From Sphingomonadales bacterium (GTDB lineage Bacteria > Pseudomonadota > Alphaproteobacteria > Sphingomonadales > Sphingomonadaceae): 64,000 nucleotides of DNA. The notes under the pieces were generated by a model. The model saw only the letters and a program-made list of their open reading frames with translations, was not told where the DNA came from and made no database searches. Shown piece after piece: positions 51,753-63,436 of the stretch. Each line of letters begins with the position of its first letter. The stretch's first letter is position 1. Location of the stretch: positions 1-64,000 of the forward strand of contig JAIXYT010000039.1 in the NCBI GenBank assembly GCA_027490095.1, in the 5' to 3' direction. The translations under genes and the position numbers were made by a program.

Positions 51753-52088
51753 GCTGACGTGTAGACGCAGGGGCGCTGCCCCTGCACCCCGCCCGCCGGC
51801 GGAGCCGGCTCGACTTGGTCTGCCGCGCGAAGCGCGGCGCGGGACTGTAGTCCCCTTGACCCCGCTAGTTTGCTGAAATGGGACTCCAGAAACAGTCGTG
51901 CCCGTGGCATCGTCCTGTCGGGGGTCCCACTTCTGCAAACCAGTGAGGTGCAGGAGGCTGAATGCCGTCCCGGGGTCCCCATTCGCCATGCGAATGGGGT
52001 GGGGCTGCTGGGGTCCAGGGGGCAAAGCCCCCTGGGTCACTTGCCGCCGGCCGAGCCTTCGGCGAGTCCGCAGGCTAGCGCTGGCGCG
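51753..52088. other. Hairpin-rich intergenic region
   Basis: 336 bp between converging genes. It holds GCAGGGGC-GCT-GCCCCTGC (51767-51785), a 19-bp imperfect inverted repeat (51869-51887 with 51921-51939, 16 of 19 matching, 33-bp loop), CCCCATTCG/CGAATGGGG (near 51978-52000), CCAGGGGGC-AAA-GCCCCCTGG (around 52015-52036) and the start of repeat copy D. No open frame with a ribosome binding site was found. It may be a stacked terminator region or the remnant of a small palindromic element. Confidence 0.6.
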
Positions 52089-52103
52089 CTAGCTGCGGCC
52101 GCC
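52041..52103 (-). repeat. Structured intergenic element, partial copy D (inverted)
   Basis: Only the first module is present. Read on the minus strand: CCGCAG-CTAGCGC-GCCA-GCGCTAG-C-CTGCGG followed by GGACTCG and a CGGCCGGC box. Compared with copy C the stem has changed on both sides (TTAGCGC/GCGCTAA to CTAGCGC/GCGCTAG), so pairing is kept. It overlaps the stop of the DUF885 gene (52089-52091). Confidence 0.7.
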
Positions 52104-53927
52104 TGCGGCGATCCAGCGGTCGATCTTCGCGTCGAGGACTTCCAGTGGCAGGGCGCCGGTCATGAGGACCTGTTCGTGGAAGGCGCGGATGTCGAAGTTG
52201 GGGCCCAGCGCCTTTTCGGCGCGTTTGCGGGCTTGCTGGATGCGGATATCGCCGACCTTGTAGCCCAGCGCCTGGCCCGGCATGGCGACGTAGCGGTCGA
52301 CTTCGTTGACGACGTCTGTGCGGCCCTGCGAGCTGTTGGCGAGCATGTAGTCGATGGCCTGTTGGCGGCTCCAGCCCTTGGCGTGGAGGCCGGTGTCGAC
52401 GACGAGGCGCATGGCGCGCAGCATCTCGTCGTCGAGGCGGCCGTAATATTGGTAGGGGTCGGTGAACATGCCGAGCTCGCGGCCGAGGCTTTCGGAATAG
52501 AGGCCCCAGCCTTCGACGAAGGCGTTGTTGCCGCCGAAGCGCTGGAAGCTGGGCAGCTTGTCGTTCTCGTAGGCGAGCGCGATCTGGAAATGGTGCCCGG
52601 GGGCGCCTTCGTGGAGGTAGAGGGTTTCCATGCCAGGCGTGGTGCGGCTGGGGAGATCATAGGCGTTGAAGTAGAAGATGCCGGGGCGCGAACCGTCGGG
52701 CGCACCGGGCTGGTAGGAGCCGCCGGCGGAATCCTTCTCGAGGAAATCCGGGTAGGGGCGGATTTCGAGCGGCGTTTTCGGCACAGTTCGGAAGAGTTTC
52801 GGGAGCGCGGCGTCGACGCGCTTGCCGATGGCGTAATAGCCCTGGGTCAGCGCCTCGCGGCTTTCGGGCTTGAACTTCGGGTCTGTCGTGATGTGCGTGA
52901 AGAAGTCCTGCAAGCTGCCCTTGAAGCCGACCTGCTGCATGACCTTCTTCATCTCGCCCTGGATGCGGGCGACTTCGGAGAGGCCGAGGTTGTGGATCTC
53001 GTCCGGGGTCATGCGCGTGGTGGTCTGGGCGGCGACGAGGTAGCGGTAGAGTTCGGGGCCGCCGGGCATGGAGACGAGGCCGGGGCGGTCGTTTCCGCGC
53101 GAGGCAGGGAGATAGACGTCGCGCACATAGTCGCGCATGCGGGTGTAGCTGGGGAGCACCTTGCCCCCGACCATGGCGGTGTATTCGGCCTTGAGCCGAG
53201 CCTGCTCTGCGGCGGGGATGGTATCCGGGAATTTCTGCACCGGCATCATCAGCGGCATGGCGTCGACGCCGCCGGTGACGTGGCGGTCGAGCTGGGAAAG
53301 AACGCGTTCGGAGACGAGGCGCGGCTGGACGACACCGGCGGCGACGCCTTGCTTCATGCGGTCGAGCGAGCGGTCCATGGCGACGACGAACTCGTCGAGG
53401 CGCTTCAGATTGTCCTCGTAATCCTTCACCGTCTTGAACTGGGCGACGGACTGGCCCGAGAAGATGTCGGGCGCGAACTGGTGCACGCCGGTGAAATGGT
53501 CGATCGGCAGCAGCTTGGCGACGCCGAGGAGGGCTGGGTCATAGCCCTTGAGGTCGGTCTCGCGCTGCCACTTGAAGACGTCGTAGCTGATCTGCTCGTC
53601 GGGGGTGAGCCTGCTGCGGTCGATGGTGGCGAGCACCTTGAGGTCGGCTTCGGCTGCGGCCTTTTCGGCGGCGAAATAGGCGTCGGTGACACCGTCGCCG
53701 AAGCGGTCGGCGTAGCGGGTGTCGCCGCGGAACAGGGCCTGCAGCGGGTTGCGCTGGAGCCTGGCCTCGTCGGAGGCGATGAAGAGCTGGGTCAGTTTGG
53801 CGGACGGCGTTTCGACCATCGGGCCGGCGGCGATCCTGTCGGCCTGGGGCCCGGCAGCCTGGGCATTGGCAACGGACGGCAAGGCGAGCGCTGCGAGTGC
53901 GGCGCTTGCAAGCAGGGTTTTCAGCAT
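52089..53927 (-). CDS. DUF885 family secreted metallopeptidase-like protein
   Basis: 612 residues. Signal peptide MLKTLLASAALAALALPSVANAQA, long helical body, and the zinc-type motif YLHEGAPGHHFQIALAYE with downstream NNAFVEGWGLYSESLG, the DUF885 signature (HExxxHH arrangement plus a third Glu). Members are presumed periplasmic carboxypeptidase-like enzymes. The adjacent exported amidohydrolase suggests peptide or amide turnover in the periplasm. 40 bp separate the two genes. Confidence 0.92.
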   Translation of the reverse strand: MLKTLLASAALAALALPSVANAQAAGPQADRIAAGPMVETPSAKLTQLFIASDEARLQRNPLQALFRGDTRYADRFGDGVTDAYFAAEKAAAEADLKVLATIDRSRLTPDEQISYDVFKWQRETDLKGYDPALLGVAKLLPIDHFTGVHQFAPDIFSGQSVAQFKTVKDYEDNLKRLDEFVVAMDRSLDRMKQGVAAGVVQPRLVSERVLSQLDRHVTGGVDAMPLMMPVQKFPDTIPAAEQARLKAEYTAMVGGKVLPSYTRMRDYVRDVYLPASRGNDRPGLVSMPGGPELYRYLVAAQTTTRMTPDEIHNLGLSEVARIQGEMKKVMQQVGFKGSLQDFFTHITTDPKFKPESREALTQGYYAIGKRVDAALPKLFRTVPKTPLEIRPYPDFLEKDSAGGSYQPGAPDGSRPGIFYFNAYDLPSRTTPGMETLYLHEGAPGHHFQIALAYENDKLPSFQRFGGNNAFVEGWGLYSESLGRELGMFTDPYQYYGRLDDEMLRAMRLVVDTGLHAKGWSRQQAIDYMLANSSQGRTDVVNEVDRYVAMPGQALGYKVGDIRIQQARKRAEKALGPNFDIRAFHEQVLMTGALPLEVLDAKIDRWIAAGGRS

Positions 53928-53967
53928 CAGGAATCCTTGTGACTTGGCCGGATGGCCGGGCGTCCCC

Positions 53968-55266
53968 TCAATCGAGGGGGATAGTGCGGCCGGCGGCCAT
54001 CACAAAGCGCATTTTGAGGAGCGCGCGGGGATCGCCGAGCGGGTCGCCGTTGACGGCGATGATGTCGGCGGACTTGCCGGGCGCGATGGTGCCGATCTCG
54101 TCGGAAAGGCCCAGCAGTTCGGCAGCGCCGGTGGTGGCCGAGACGAGGGCGGCGCGCGGGGTCATGCCGCCCTTTTCGACGAGCAGCGCGAGCTCCTCGG
54201 CGTTGCGGCCATGCTCGAAGACGCCGGCGTCGGTGCCATAGGCAATCTTCACCCCAGCCGCGCGCGAGGCCTGCACCTGCTTGCCCCAGAGCTCGAGGGC
54301 CTGGCGGGCCTTGGCCTCGACGACCGGGGTGTAGATGCCCTTCCCGATGCGTTCGCTGAGGCCGGTGAGCGCGGCGAGCGTGGGGACCATCCAGGTGCCG
54401 TTCGCCTTCATGACCTTCGCGGTCTCGGGGGTGAGGTAGGTGCCATGCTCGATGGAGGCGACGCCGGCCGCAGACGCCGCGCGGATTCCGTCGTCGCCAT
54501 GGGCGTGGGCGGCGACCTTCAGGCCGAGCGAGCGGGCGGTGTCGACGATCGACGTCATTTCCTCGGGCGTGAAGTGGGCGCCGAGACCGCGGGCCTGCTG
54601 GCTGAGGACGCCGCCGGTCGCGGTGATCTTGATGACGTCGGCGCCGCGGCGGGACATTTCGCGCACGCGCTCGGCGCATTGCACCGGGCCGGTGCAGGTG
54701 TTGCCTTCGGAGAGCGCGGCGACGACCTCGGGGCGGAAGCCCGTGACGTCGCCGTGGCCGCCGATGATGGAGATGGCGTTGCCGGCGGCGAGGATGCGCG
54801 GGCCGGGCACGAAGCCCTTGTTGATGGCGTCGCGCAGGGCAAAGGCCGAGAGCCTGGCGGAGCCGAGGTCGCGGACGGTGGTGAAGCCGGCCTTTGCGGT
54901 GAGGAGCGCGTTCTTCGCGCCGACGAGCGACTGGTATTCGGTGGTGTCGATGGTCGCCTGCCAGAACTTGTCGTCCGGATCGCCCGTCAGGTGGACGTGG
55001 CTGTCGATGAGGCCCGGGAGCACCGTGGCGGTTGAGAGGTCGACGAGGGTTGCGCCGGCGGGGATGGGCGAGTCGGCGGGGAGCACGGCCTTGATGCGGC
55101 CGGCTTCGACGAGAATCAGGGCGGGTGCGCCGGTGCCGGTGCGGGGATCGGCGATCAGGCGGCCGGCCTTGATGGCGGTGATGGCGGGCGCGGCGGAGGG
55201 CTGCGACTGGGCGGCGACCCCGGTTGCGAGGCCGAGGGCGAGGGCGGTTGCCAGAGCGATGCGCAT
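53968..55266 (-). CDS. Secreted amidohydrolase family protein
   Basis: 432 residues: signal peptide MRIALATALALGLATGVAAQ, metal motif LIDSHVHLTGDPDD, Lys ligand region ADVIKITATGGVLS, AAHAHGDDGIRAA, SIEHGTYL and YGTDAGVFEHG, giving the His-His-Lys-His-His-Asp set of a binuclear amidohydrolase. Relatives are Xaa-Pro or aryl-amide hydrolases. The start at 55264-55266 is set by AAGGGG ahead and by the signal peptide; an upstream frame is unconserved. It is divergent from rplU. Confidence 0.92.
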   Translation of the reverse strand: MRIALATALALGLATGVAAQSQPSAAPAITAIKAGRLIADPRTGTGAPALILVEAGRIKAVLPADSPIPAGATLVDLSTATVLPGLIDSHVHLTGDPDDKFWQATIDTTEYQSLVGAKNALLTAKAGFTTVRDLGSARLSAFALRDAINKGFVPGPRILAAGNAISIIGGHGDVTGFRPEVVAALSEGNTCTGPVQCAERVREMSRRGADVIKITATGGVLSQQARGLGAHFTPEEMTSIVDTARSLGLKVAAHAHGDDGIRAASAAGVASIEHGTYLTPETAKVMKANGTWMVPTLAALTGLSERIGKGIYTPVVEAKARQALELWGKQVQASRAAGVKIAYGTDAGVFEHGRNAEELALLVEKGGMTPRAALVSATTGAAELLGLSDEIGTIAPGKSADIIAVNGDPLGDPRALLKMRFVMAAGRTIPLD

Positions 55267-55336
55267 GTGATTTCCCCTTTGGCGGCCGCATGGGCTGCGG
55301 CGCGTATGTCGCGTGGGTAGCGAGGTGGGCTGCGTG

Positions 55337-55365
55337 TTGACAAGCCGGGGTGCTCGCCATATGTG
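55337..55365 (+). promoter_or_regulatory. Predicted rplU promoter
   Basis: A perfect -35 TTGACA (55337-55342) is followed after 17 bp by TATGTG (55360-55365). The rplU start is about 110 bp downstream, leaving a leader of some 100 bases. An AT-rich CACTATATCTTGG at about 55413-55425 could be a second -10. The 208-bp divergent spacer otherwise shows no gene. Confidence 0.45.
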
Positions 55366-55474
55366 GCGCGCTTTCCGCGGCCCCTCGCCAACCGGCGGGG
55401 TGGTTTGCGTTTGCACTATATCTTGGCGGGTGTCGGCAAGGGCCGGAACCTGCGTGGCGACGAGGAATTTGACG

Positions 55475-55768
55475 ATGTTCGCGGTGGTTCGCACGGGCGG
55501 CAAACAGTATCGGGTTGCGACCGATGATCAGATCACGGTCGAGAAGCTGGACGGCGATGCCGGCAGCAAGGTGGAGCTCGATGTCCTGCTCGTGTCCGAC
55601 GGCGGAGCGCTGAAGGATGCCGGCAAGGCGAAGGTGACCGCCGAGATCGTGGCCCACAACAAGGGCGACAAGGTGATCATCTTCAAGAAGCGTCGCCGCC
55701 ACAACTATCGCCGCAAGAACGGCCACCGTCAGCAGCAGACGGTGCTCAAGATTCTCTCGATCGCGTAA
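55475..55768 (+). CDS. rplU: 50S ribosomal protein L21
   Basis: 97 residues: [39 protein letters not shown], ends [25 protein letters not shown], the conserved L21 RNA-binding tail. GAGGAA precedes the ATG. It binds domain II of 23S rRNA. rpmA follows after 12 bp, the universal order, and obgE comes next. Confidence 0.98.
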   Translation: MFAVVRTGGKQYRVATDDQITVEKLDGDAGSKVELDVLLVSDGGALKDAGKAKVTAEIVAHNKGDKVIIFKKRRRHNYRRKNGHRQQQTVLKILSIA

Positions 55769-55780
55769 AGGAGCCCCAGC

Positions 55781-58297
<2,517 letters not shown>

Positions 58298-58301
<4 letters not shown>

Positions 58302-59557
58302 ATGTGGTGACCAACCCTGAGATGCTGATGACCGCCATGGGCGAACGCGCCCGGGCTGCGGCGCGCGTGCTGGCTGCAGCGCCGACGGCGGTGAAGGCAG
58401 AGGCGGTGCGGGCCATGGCGGCGGCGATCCGGGCAGGGGCCGGCACGATCGCGGCGGCGAATGCGGCGGACATGGCGAAGGCGACCCACCTGTCGCCGGC
58501 CATGCGGGACCGGCTGAAGCTGACGCCCGAGCGGATCGAAGGCATGGCGGCGGGCCTCGACGCGGTGGCGGGGCTGCCCGATCCGGTCGGCGAGACGATC
58601 ACCGCCTGGGAGCGGCCCAACGGCCTGAAGTTCCGCCGTGTGCGCGTGCCGCTGGGGGTGGTGGGCCTCATCTATGAGAGCCGGCCGAACGTGACGGCGG
58701 ATGCGGGGGCCCTGTGCCTGATGTCGGGCAATGCCTGCATCCTGCGCAGTGGTTCCGAAGCGATGGAAAGCGCGCGCGCAATCCATGCCTGCCTGGTGGC
58801 GGGGCTGGATGCAGCGGGCCTTCCGGCGGATTCGATCCAGCTGGTGCCGACCACGGATCGGGCGTTCGTGGGCGCGATGCTGGCGGCCTCTGGGCTGATC
58901 GACATCATCGTGCCGCGCGGCGGCAAGGGGCTGGTGGCCCGCGTGCAGGCCGAGGCGCGGGTGCCGGTGCTGGCGCACCTGGACGGCAACAACCATGTCT
59001 ATGTCGACGGTGCCGCGGACCCTGCGATGGCGCGGGCGATAGTTGTGAACGCCAAGATGCGGCGGACCGGGATCTGCGGGTCGATGGAGACGCTGCTGAT
59101 CGACCGGGCGGCGGTGGCCGAGGCCCCCGCCCTGCTGGCAGCGTTGCTGGACGCGGGCTGCGAATGCCGGGTGGTCCCCGAGCTTCTGCAGCTGGATGCG
59201 CGGCTGAAGCCGGTGAGCCCGGAGGACTGGGACACGGAGTATCTCGATGCCGTCTGCGCCGTGGGGCTGGTGGACGGGGTGGAGGGCGCGATCGCGCATG
59301 TCGCGGCGCATGGCAGCGCCCACACCGATGCGATCGTGACCGGGGATCCCGTGGTGGCCGGGCGATTCCTTTCGGCGGTCGATTCGGCGATCGTGCTGTG
59401 GAATGCCTCTACCCAATATGCCGACGGCGGCGAGTTCGGGTTCGGTGCCGAAATCGGCATCGCGACGGGGCGCCTGCACGCGCGCGGGCCGGTCGCGCTG
59501 GAGGGGCTTACGACCTACAAGACCGTGGTGACCGGGACGGGACAGACACGGCCTTGA
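58298..59557 (+). CDS. proA: Gamma-glutamyl phosphate reductase
   Basis: 419 residues of the aldehyde-dehydrogenase fold: [88 protein letters not shown] with the catalytic Cys, and [35 protein letters not shown]-like C-terminus. Reduces glutamyl phosphate to the semialdehyde. Coupled to proB (ATGA) and to nadD (TTGA). Confidence 0.97.
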
Positions 59558-60186
59558 AGAAGGGCTTTTCGGTCGGGCTGCTGGGGGGGTCGTTCAACCC
59601 GGCGCATGGCGGGCATCGGCGGATGAGCCTTGCCGCGCTGAAGCGGCTGGGGCTGGACGAGCTGTGGTGGCTGGTGAGCCCGCAGAATCCGCTGAAGCCG
59701 GTGGCCGGCATGGCACCGCTGGGCGCGCGGCTGGCATCGGCTCGCCGGATTGCACGGCATCCGCGAATCCGCCCGACGGACATCGAGGCCGAGCTTGGCA
59801 CGCAGCTGACCATCGACACGCTGCAGGCGCTGAAGCGGCGCTTTCCGCAGGTGCGCTTCCTGTGGCTGATGGGGGCGGACAACCTGGCGCAGTTCCACCG
59901 CTGGGCCGCCTGGCGCGACATTGCGCGACTGGTTCCGATTGTGGTGATGGCCCGACCCGACTATGTTGGGCGCAGCCAGTCTGCCCCGGCCATGGGCTGG
60001 CTGAGGCGGCGTCGCCATCGCTCTGCGGCCGGATGGAGGAACTGGACTCTGCCTGGCCTTGCGCTGGTGAACTTCGGGCTGGACCCGCAATCCGCGACCG
60101 AACTGCGCGCGGCCGATCCCAAATGGGCCGAGAGGATGCCGACCGGGCAGCCTGCCCAACTCCTGCAACAGGAACCGACGACTTGA
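59554..60186 (+). CDS. nadD: Nicotinate-nucleotide adenylyltransferase
   Basis: 210 residues: [43 protein letters not shown] with the nucleotidyltransferase HxGH motif, and [23 protein letters not shown]. The usual ISSTxxR motif is QSATELR. Makes deamido-NAD. The start is TTG 59554, forming a TTGA overlap with the proA stop; no ATG fits before the conserved strand. Confidence 0.95.
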   Translation: MKKGFSVGLLGGSFNPAHGGHRRMSLAALKRLGLDELWWLVSPQNPLKPVAGMAPLGARLASARRIARHPRIRPTDIEAELGTQLTIDTLQALKRRFPQVRFLWLMGADNLAQFHRWAAWRDIARLVPIVVMARPDYVGRSQSAPAMGWLRRRRHRSAAGWRNWTLPGLALVNFGLDPQSATELRAADPKWAERMPTGQPAQLLQQEPTT

Positions 60187-60560
60187 CCGACGCCGAGAAA
60201 AGCGTGGAAGCGCTGCATGCCCTGATCCTGAACTGCCTTGAGGAGGGGCAGGCCGAGGAGGTGGTGACCATTCCGCTGGCCGGGCGCAGCACGATTGCCG
60301 ACCACATGGTGATCGCAAGCGGCCGTTCGACCCGCCAGGTGGCGGCGCTGGCGCAGCGCATCGAAGCCGAGGTGAAGCAGAAGCTGGGCCGCACCGTGAA
60401 GATCGAGGGGCTGGCGAGCGCCGACTGGGTGCTGATCGACGCCAAGGACGTGATCGTGCACCTGTTCCGCCCCGAGGTCCGGACCTTCTATGGCCTTGAG
60501 AAGATGTGGGCCTTCGATTCCGACGGAGCGCCGAAAAGAGCAGAGGGCGCGCGGCCCTGA
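60183..60560 (+). CDS. rsfS: Ribosome silencing factor RsfS
   Basis: 125 residues: LHALILNCLEEGQAEEVVTIPLAGRSTIADHMVIASGRSTRQVAALAQRIEAEVKQKLG, EGLASADWVLIDAKDVIVHLFRPEVRTFYGLEKMWAF, the full RsfS (Iojap) domain. It binds L14 and blocks subunit joining in starvation. The start is TTG 60183 in a TTGA overlap with nadD. The order nadD-rsfS-rlmH is common in bacteria. Confidence 0.96.
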   Translation: MTDAEKSVEALHALILNCLEEGQAEEVVTIPLAGRSTIADHMVIASGRSTRQVAALAQRIEAEVKQKLGRTVKIEGLASADWVLIDAKDVIVHLFRPEVRTFYGLEKMWAFDSDGAPKRAEGARP

Positions 60561-60973
60561 AGCTTTCGATCATCGCCTATGGCAAGGCCGGGCGCGGGCC
60601 GGAGGCCGAACTGGTCGACCGCTACTGCAAGCGCATTCCCTGGGGTGCCGGCGTGACCGAACTCGGCGAGGGCGCGCCGCTGCCGCCCGCGCCGCTTGGC
60701 AGCCGGACCGTCGTGCTGGACGAACGGGGGACGGCGCTTTCCAGCGAGACGCTGGCGCGCCGGCTTGGGCAGTGGCGCGACGAGGGGGTTCGCGAGACGC
60801 GGTTCCTGCTGGGCCCGGCCGATGGGCACCGGGCGGAGACGCGGGCCGGTGCAGACCTTGTGCTGGCGCTGGGGCCTGCCACCTGGCCGCACCTGCTGGC
60901 GCGCGCGATGCTGGCCGAGCAGCTGTACCGGGCCTGGTCGATCCTCGCCGGGCATCCCTATCACCGCGACTAG
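60557..60973 (+). CDS. rlmH: 23S rRNA (pseudouridine1915-N3)-methyltransferase RlmH
   Basis: 138 residues starting at LKLSIIAYGKAGRGPEAELVDRYCKRIPWG; SPOUT motifs VVLDERGTALSSETLARRLG, FLLGPADGH and the knot end LARAMLAEQLYRAWSILAGHPYHRD. There is no ATG, GTG or TTG at the conserved start: the codon is CTG at 60557-60559, overlapping the rsfS stop as CTGA, in line with the NTGA junctions upstream. The only in-frame alternative, ATG 60506, adds 17 unconserved basic residues inside rsfS. Confidence 0.92.
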   Translation: MKLSIIAYGKAGRGPEAELVDRYCKRIPWGAGVTELGEGAPLPPAPLGSRTVVLDERGTALSSETLARRLGQWRDEGVRETRFLLGPADGHRAETRAGADLVLALGPATWPHLLARAMLAEQLYRAWSILAGHPYHRD

Positions 60974-61068
60974 CAGTGCCTTTCACCTGCCGTTCAAGCT
61001 GCTAAGCTGATGGGTGATGCGGGCGAGTCATGCGCCCGGAAACACTGCCCCGGAAAGAGGGTTCGCCG

Positions 61069-62406
61069 ATGAAGCCATTTGTCCACACGCTGCTTGCAGG
61101 CTCGGCCGGGGCCATGCTGGCGTTGACGCTGCCGACCGCGGTGAGCGCTGCCCGGGGGAACGAGACCTGGCGCGAGCTCGACACGCTGATGGACGTGTTC
61201 CTGAAGGTGCGCGAGGCCTATGTGGACGAGGTCGATGACCGCAAGCTGGTCGAAGGCGCGATCAACGGCATGCTGGCGAGCCTGGACCCGCATTCGAGCT
61301 ACCTGGATGCGCGCGACAGCGAGAGCATGCGGTCGCAGACCGACGGCGAATATGGCGGGCTGGGGCTGACCGTTTCGTCCGAGGACGGAGCGGTGCGCGT
61401 GGTTTCCCCCACCGACGACACACCGGCTGCGCGGGCCGGGATCAAGTCGGGCGATTTCATCACCCACCTGGATGACGAGCTGATCTTCGGCAGCACGCTG
61501 AATGAGGCGGTCGACAAGATGCGGGGCACGCCGGGCACCAAGATCAAGCTGACGGTGGTGCGCCCGGGAAGCCCCAAGCCCTTGAACTTCACGCTGGTGC
61601 GCGAGGTGATCAAGATCCGCCCGGTGCGCTGGGAAGCGAAGGGCAATGTGGGGGTGATCCGCATCGCGAGCTTCAACAGGCAGACGGGCGAGGCAACGCG
61701 CGAGGCGGTGACGGAGCTCAGCCGGAAGATCGGACCCGACATTGCCGGCTTCGTGATCGACCTGAGGTCCAACCCCGGCGGGCTGCTGGACCAGGCCATC
61801 GAGGTGTCGGACACCTTCCTGGAGCGCGGCGAGATCGTGAGCCAACGTGGCCGGACCAAGGGCGACATCGAGCGCTACTACGCCCGTTCGGACGACCTGA
61901 CCGGCGGGAAGCCGGTGGTGGTGCTGGTGGACGAGGGGTCGGCTTCGGCCGCGGAGATCGTGGCCGGCGCCCTGCAGGACCAGAAGCGCGCGATCGTGCT
62001 GGGGCAGCGGACCTTCGGCAAGGGCAGCGTGCAGACGCTGATCCCGCTGGGGCCGGACACCGGGCTCAGGCTGACGACAGCGCGGTACTACACGCCGGCC
62101 GGCAAATCGGTGCAGGAAGCCGGGATCGACCCCGACATCGTGGTGCCGCAGCTGACCGACCCGACCCGCAACGAGCGGCCGCGGCTTCGCGAGGCCGACC
62201 TCAGGAACCACCTGATCGCCGAGAAGAAGGCCGACGACAAGCTGATCGAGGATGACGCCAAGCCCGATCCGCGCTTCCGGCTGACTGCGGACGAGCTGAA
62301 GAAGGCGGGGATCACCGACTTCCAGCTCGACTATGCGGTGAAGCTGGTGTCGCGGCTGGGGGCGCAGCCGGTTGCGCCCGCGCAGGTGGCGTCTACGGCC
62401 AAGTGA
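61069..62406 (+). CDS. ctpA: Carboxy-terminal processing peptidase (S41, CtpA-like)
   Basis: 445 residues: signal segment KPFVHTLLAGSAGAMLALTLPTAVSAA, PDZ domain GGLGLTVSSEDGAVRVVSPTDDTPAARAGIKSGDFI, and the protease core with Ser293 (EGSASAAEIVAGAL) and Lys318 (RTFGKGSVQT), 25 residues apart as in CtpA. It cleaves periplasmic proteins such as hydrolase regulators. The start ATG 61069 has GGAAAGAGG upstream. It is 95 bp after rlmH; its stop overlaps dsbB (GTGA). Confidence 0.95.
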   Translation: MKPFVHTLLAGSAGAMLALTLPTAVSAARGNETWRELDTLMDVFLKVREAYVDEVDDRKLVEGAINGMLASLDPHSSYLDARDSESMRSQTDGEYGGLGLTVSSEDGAVRVVSPTDDTPAARAGIKSGDFITHLDDELIFGSTLNEAVDKMRGTPGTKIKLTVVRPGSPKPLNFTLVREVIKIRPVRWEAKGNVGVIRIASFNRQTGEATREAVTELSRKIGPDIAGFVIDLRSNPGGLLDQAIEVSDTFLERGEIVSQRGRTKGDIERYYARSDDLTGGKPVVVLVDEGSASAAEIVAGALQDQKRAIVLGQRTFGKGSVQTLIPLGPDTGLRLTTARYYTPAGKSVQEAGIDPDIVVPQLTDPTRNERPRLREADLRNHLIAEKKADDKLIEDDAKPDPRFRLTADELKKAGITDFQLDYAVKLVSRLGAQPVAPAQVASTAK

Positions 62407-62894
62407 GCGAGGTTGCCGCGCGGGCGGGGCGTCGGGCCCCTGCCCTTCTGTTCGCAGTGTCGGGATCGCTGCTGCTGGGGGCGCTGGCCTTCCAGTTCAT
62501 CGGCGGGCTGACCCCGTGCGAGATGTGCCACTGGCAGCGCTGGGCGCATCTGGGTGTGCTGGCGGTGGCCGGACTTGCGTGGGCGACCGGCAACCGGGCG
62601 CTTGGCTGGCTTGCAGTGGTGGCGATGGCCGGGGCCGCCGGGCTGGGGCTGTTCCATGCCGGTGTCGAGCTGAAATGGTGGCCGGGCGTGACCGCCTGCA
62701 CGGCGCCGGTGGTGCCGGGGATGACCACAGAGGCGATGCTCGACAGCCTGATGACGGCGCCGCTGGTGAGGTGCGACGAAATCCCGTGGAGCCTTTTCGG
62801 CCTGTCGATGGCAGGATGGAATGCGTTGGTATCGGCAGCGGCGGCCCTGTGTGGCGCGTTCCTGCTGATCTTCACGGGAAAGAGAGCGAGATGA
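62403..62894 (+). CDS. Disulfide bond formation protein DsbB family
   Basis: 163 residues with four membrane helices. The first Cys pair is in GGLTPCEMCHWQRWAHLG and the second pair in VTACTAP and LVRCDEIPWSLFGLSMAGWNAL, the DsbB layout. It re-oxidises DsbA with ubiquinone. The start is GTG 62403 overlapping the ctpA stop. No dsbA in the window. It is followed by coq7 with an ATGA overlap. Confidence 0.93.
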   Translation: MSEVAARAGRRAPALLFAVSGSLLLGALAFQFIGGLTPCEMCHWQRWAHLGVLAVAGLAWATGNRALGWLAVVAMAGAAGLGLFHAGVELKWWPGVTACTAPVVPGMTTEAMLDSLMTAPLVRCDEIPWSLFGLSMAGWNALVSAAAALCGAFLLIFTGKRAR

Positions 62895-63436
62895 CCGAGA
62901 CAGGTGCGCGGCTGGCCGGCGACAGGATGCCCGGCACCGAGGGCATGATCCGGGTGGATCATGCCGGCGAATATGGCGCGGCGCGGATCTATGCCGGGCA
63001 ATTGGCGGTGATGGGGACGCGACACCCCTTTTCGGGCGAGATCGCGCGGATGGCGGCCCAGGAAGAGCGGCACCTGCAGACGTTCGACCGGCTGCTGGTG
63101 GAACGGCGGGTGCGCCCCACCCTGCTGATGCCGCTGTGGCACATGGCTGGGTTCGCGCTTGGCGCAGCCTCGGCGCTGGTTGGCCCCAAGGCCGCGATGG
63201 CGGTGACGGCGGCGGTGGAGACGGAGATCGATCGGCACTATGCCGCCCAGCGCGAGGCGCTGTCGGGCACGGATGCGGAGCTGGAGGGGCTGGTTGCCGA
63301 ATTCCAGGCCGACGAGCTTGAGCACCGGGAGACGGCGGTGGCCCATGGCGCCGAAGAGGCGCCGGCCTATCCGCTGATGTCGGCGATCATCCGCGCGGGC
63401 TGCCGCGCGGCAATCCGCGTGAGCGAGAAGATCTGA
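62891..63436 (+). CDS. coq7: 3-demethoxyubiquinol hydroxylase (Coq7/UbiF-functional analogue)
   Basis: 181 residues of the diiron four-helix type: MIRVDHAGEYGAARIYAGQL, AAQEERHLQTFDRLL, AVETEIDRHYAAQ, ADELEHRETAVAHGAEEAPAYPL, giving two E and ExxH sets. It adds the last ring hydroxyl in ubiquinone synthesis. ATG overlaps the DsbB stop. It converges on the LysR-type gene with no gap (63436/63437). Confidence 0.96.
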   Translation: MTETGARLAGDRMPGTEGMIRVDHAGEYGAARIYAGQLAVMGTRHPFSGEIARMAAQEERHLQTFDRLLVERRVRPTLLMPLWHMAGFALGAASALVGPKAAMAVTAAVETEIDRHYAAQREALSGTDAELEGLVAEFQADELEHRETAVAHGAEEAPAYPLMSAIIRAGCRAAIRVSEKI

